Below, piece after piece: positions 61,558 to 64,000 of a DNA stretch of 64,000 bases. The stretch is taken from NCBI RefSeq assembly GCF_014502795.1, contig NZ_JACVHF010000010.1, positions 62,001-126,000 of the forward strand, in the 5' to 3' direction. The notes beneath the pieces were generated by a model. That model saw only the letters and a list, made by a program, of their open reading frames with translations, was not told the origin of the DNA and ran no database searches. Each line of letters opens with the position of its first letter. Position 1 is the first letter of the stretch. The position numbers and the translations under genes were made by a program. The stretch comes from Heliobacterium chlorum. Its GTDB lineage: Bacteria; Bacillota; Desulfitobacteriia; Heliobacteriales; Heliobacteriaceae.

Positions 61558-62484
61558 ATGATCGCAGACTTTCTATCAGACTTGGAACGCCAAGGGAAAA
61601 GTCCACTTACCGTCAAACAGTATGCAGCTTCATGGGGCCGGTTCAAACGCTGGTTTGATACGGAGCACCCGACAATGACAACGGTATCAAATAATGGACC
61701 CCCACCCCACCCCCACCGGGGGGGCTCCGGGCTGGGGCTGGTGCTGCAATCGGACATATCACGTTTCAAAAGGTGGGCTGGAAATAGTTACAAACCTCGG
61801 ACAATCGCATTAACCCTATTGCAACTCCGGGTAATCTTCGACTATTACGTTAAGTGCGGTCAAATACCGGATAACCCAGCGGCGGATGTTAAGAACGTGG
61901 CGACCCCGGCCCAGAACATAAAGTGGCTGACTCGAAATGAACAGAACATGCTGGTGCGTACGGTACGGCAACATGGCAACCTGCGGGATCTCACATTAAT
62001 TACAACCTTTTTACATACGGGGATGCGGGTGAACGAAACGGTAAACGTCAAAATGTATGATCTTAAACTTTCTGACCGGAAAGGTCTGCTGATTGTACGA
62101 AACGGTAAGGGCGGGAAGTACCGCGAAATCCCCTTGAATGCCGATGTGCGAAAGGTGTTAACAACGTACCTAGCAGAATATCCCCGGCAGGCTGACGATT
62201 ACCTTTTCTTCACCAACCGTTCGCCCAAGATGACAACGAGGGCAGCCCAGGTGATCATTGATAAGTACCGGGTAATGACCGGAATCGATCATTTGACCTG
62301 TCATTCGCTTCGGCATACCTTCGGGCATGAACTGGCAAGCCGGAAGATACCGCTGGATGTGGTGGCCCGGCTGATGGGACATCAAAAAGCAAACGGTGAT
62401 CCCTGCATATCAACGACGATTATTTACACACAACCTGGACCGGACGATCTTGTGGCTGCGGTAAACGAACTGGAATGGACGTAA
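61558..62484 (+). CDS. Tyrosine recombinase (XerC/D-like integrase)
   Basis: 308 residues with a complete catalytic set: Arg in TFLHTGMRVNETVN, Lys in VRNGKGGKYREIP, HSLRHTFGHELA, RLMGH and the nucleophile Tyr in TTIIYTQPGPDD. The N-terminal SAM-like domain (FLSDLERQGKSPLTVKQYAA) carries an odd Pro/His/Gly insert at residues 45-62 encoded by a C-run and G-run (61697-61740). ATG follows AAGGGCGG by about ten bases. It may be the integrase of the phage-like segment. Confidence 0.93.
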   Translation: MIADFLSDLERQGKSPLTVKQYAASWGRFKRWFDTEHPTMTTVSNNGPPPHPHRGGSGLGLVLQSDISRFKRWAGNSYKPRTIALTLLQLRVIFDYYVKCGQIPDNPAADVKNVATPAQNIKWLTRNEQNMLVRTVRQHGNLRDLTLITTFLHTGMRVNETVNVKMYDLKLSDRKGLLIVRNGKGGKYREIPLNADVRKVLTTYLAEYPRQADDYLFFTNRSPKMTTRAAQVIIDKYRVMTGIDHLTCHSLRHTFGHELASRKIPLDVVARLMGHQKANGDPCISTTIIYTQPGPDDLVAAVNELEWT

Positions 62485-62632
62485 CCCCGCGACTTTGAAC
62501 GTTTCGAAATCGTGCCCTGGTTCCATGTCTCCCGTCCCCCTACGAAGGCCCGAATGGTTTACGATTCTTACATAACATAGCGGTAAACATTGTAACATAA
62601 TGCAGAAAGTAAGCAGCCCAATGGAGGGGGGG

Positions 62633-62764
62633 ATGAAAGTGGCAGAGGGTAAAGAAAAACCGGAAATGTACCGAAAAAAAGCCCTAAATTTTGCCCAGGA
62701 CGTTAAATATACTTTGACAGATGCTGATATAAGTAAAATAAAACAGGATCATGCTGACTGTTAA
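62633..62764 (+). CDS. Small protein of unknown function, 43 residues
   Basis: MKVAEGKEKPEMYRKKALNF, then DVKYTLTDADISKIKQDHAD: polar, probably helical, soluble. ATG directly after AGGGGGGG, and a terminator follows. Likely a small phage or mobile-element protein. The 150 bases before it hold no other feature. Confidence 0.6.
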   Translation: MKVAEGKEKPEMYRKKALNFAQDVKYTLTDADISKIKQDHADC

Positions 62765-62789
62765 ATCAAACCCAGACGAAAGAACTGCG

Positions 62790-62825
62790 ACCCCTGGCGA
62801 TATGTGCCTGGGGTTTTCATTTTTC
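62790..62825 (+). terminator. Terminator after 43-residue gene
   Basis: CCCC-GGC and GCC-GGGG arms around GATATGT with TTTTCATTTTTC. Confidence 0.82.
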
Positions 62826-62913
62826 ATCTATCAAAAACTTGTAACCCTTTTATATAGCCCGCATTTTCCAGTGTAAGGGGTAGTCTGCACGGAAAGGGGA
62901 TTATGATCGGGCT

Positions 62914-63605
62914 ATGGAGCTTAACACAGTTCACCACTTTGATTGTATTGAGGGGATGCATCAATTGCCGGATATGTCGATAGACCTTGCAGTGGTCGAT
63001 CCCCCATACGGGATTAACTTTCGGTCAAGCAATCGAAAGAAATATCCCCTAAAGTCGTCAGACGGTATCTTAAACGATGAACTGGACAACGCGGACTTTC
63101 TTGAATCGGTGATTGTGGAAATCAACCGCGTTTTGAAAACAAACTCCCATATTTACTGGTTTACTCGGTGGGATAAAGTCAAAATTCAGCAACCGCTGTT
63201 AGAAAAGTTCTTTCAGGTAAAGAACAGCCTTATCTGGATGAAAATGGTCGGTCGATGGGTGATCTCCGAGGAGCCTACGCCGGACAATATGAAAACATTC
63301 TGTTTTGCCAGAAAGGCCGCCGGGACTTAAACGAGGTAGACGGAATCTCCCGTCACACCGATATTCTACCGTTTGACCGAGTTCCTCCGGCCCGTTTACG
63401 ACACAACCATGAAAAGCCGGAAGCCCTTATTGAGTTCCTTATCCGAAAATCATCCAATCATGGAGACCTCATTCTTGTTCCGTTTGGAGGAAGTGGAAGT
63501 GAGTGTGTAGCTGCGAAGAAAACGGGACGTCGATTCATCTCTTTTGAACTTGAACCGCAATATATCCAGATTGCCAAGGAGCGACTTCAAAGAGTTGCTG
63601 CCTAA
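62914..63605 (+). pseudogene. DNA methyltransferase, frameshifted
   Basis: A beta-class amino-methyltransferase (N6-adenine or N4-cytosine) interrupted by one frameshift. Frame 1 (62914-63330) has LAVVDPPYGINFRSSNRKK, the catalytic DPPY. Frame 2 (ending 63605) has MGDLRGAYAGQYENILFCQ and LVPFGGSGSECVAAKKTG, the SAM-binding part. The join is at GGATGAAAATGG near 63240: one extra A would restore a single frame. About 230 residues if repaired. A lost base in an A-run, by mutation or sequencing, is likely. Confidence 0.8.
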
Positions 63606-63610
63606 AATCA

Positions 63611-63648
63611 CTGGCCCGCTGAATGCCATTCTAAGCGGCCAGTTTTCT
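63611..63648 (+). terminator. Terminator after methyltransferase gene
   Basis: CTGGCC-GCT and AGCGGCCAG arms (one bulged C), then TTTTCTT. Confidence 0.82.
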
Positions 63649-63731
63649 TATGTGGCACAAATACTCGAAGTCCCCGGGTTCGATCGAACGTTGGCCCCAA
63701 AGAACGCGGCTGTGGGGGTAAGTGAATAGGT

Positions 63732-64000
63732 ATGGACCTCTTGAACAGGGCCGAACGACAGAAACGGCTCATGATGCTGGAAGAAAAAATCCGATTGTAT
63801 GAACGGGCGGAGGCCAATCTCGGCCTTTCAGAGTTTCAACAGGCGGACTTTATTGCCAATCTAAAAGAACTCGTAAAACTTCGACGAATCGACCGGGCGG
63901 AAACTGATGTGCTGTATTTTTGTTACGAGTATTTTTCCGATGACCAGAACCCGGCGAATGAACAGAACCTTATCCCCGAAGGGACCGAAATGGACGATGC
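63732..64000 (+). CDS. Phage terminase large subunit, N-terminal part
   Basis: Open to the window edge. It begins MDLLNRAERQKRLMMLEEKI and has DVLYFCYEYFSDDQNPANEQ, then NLIPEG, a stretch typical of the region before the ATPase Walker motifs of large terminases. The ATPase itself is outside the window. Together with the small-terminase-like gene it supports a prophage segment. The start ATG 63732 has GGGGGTAAGTGAATAGG upstream. Confidence 0.75.
   Translation, partial: MDLLNRAERQKRLMMLEEKIRLYERAEANLGLSEFQQADFIANLKELVKLRRIDRAETDVLYFCYEYFSDDQNPANEQNLIPEGTEMDD

Overview
The window looks like the chromosome of a spore-forming, low-to-mid-GC Firmicute of class Clostridia. The evidence is the gene order dnaK-dnaJ-prmA-rsmE-mtaB, rpsU-yqeY, yqfC-yqfD-phoH-pgpH-ybeY-dgkA-cdd-era-recO and glyQ-glyS-ccpN-ppdR-ppdK, two stage-IV-type sporulation genes, many GTG/TTG starts and purine-rich ribosome-binding sites. 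A heliobacterium or other Peptococcaceae-like lineage is my best guess. This is inference from overall gene character; no photosynthesis gene is visible.

Positions 1 to about 23.2 kb are housekeeping. They hold the end of the heat-shock operon with translation-modification genes, rpsU and yqeY, a long rRNA-maturation/cell-envelope operon (yqfC to recO) with deoC inserted, and glycyl-tRNA synthetase followed by a CcpN-type regulator, the PPDK regulatory kinase/phosphatase and PPDK, a central-carbon switch. From 23.2 to 35.3 kb are mostly single genes, each with its own terminator: a polysaccharide copolymerase fused to a degenerate tyrosine kinase, CheR, gamma-carbonic anhydrase, a 3D-domain secreted protein, an orphan HicA, a long FtsA-like protein, LysR, dUTPase, PhzF. 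Several very short peptide genes with good signals lie between them.

From 35.3 to 48.4 kb the content is accessory. There are two copies of a two-gene cassette for about 41-residue glycine-rich membrane peptides, stress and detoxification genes, a methyl-accepting chemotaxis protein, and much decay: an IS3 remnant, a PhnB-like gene with two in-frame TAG codons, a broken integrase, a broken unknown gene and a 3' fragment of a tRNA-Thr gene.

From 48.4 to 59.1 kb an AT-rich island holds defence-type genes (DUF4062 protein, SIR2-like protein, a fused nuclease-methyltransferase with specificity subunit) and small membrane proteins or lipoproteins. Two families of repeated, apparently structured intergenic elements (three copies of A, four of B) punctuate it. 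This repeat family is the best candidate for something undescribed. From 59.3 to 64 kb come a lipoprotein cassette, a DUF1232 gene with an in-frame TAG, and a phage-like segment: small terminase, tyrosine recombinase, a frameshifted DNA methyltransferase and the start of the large terminase.
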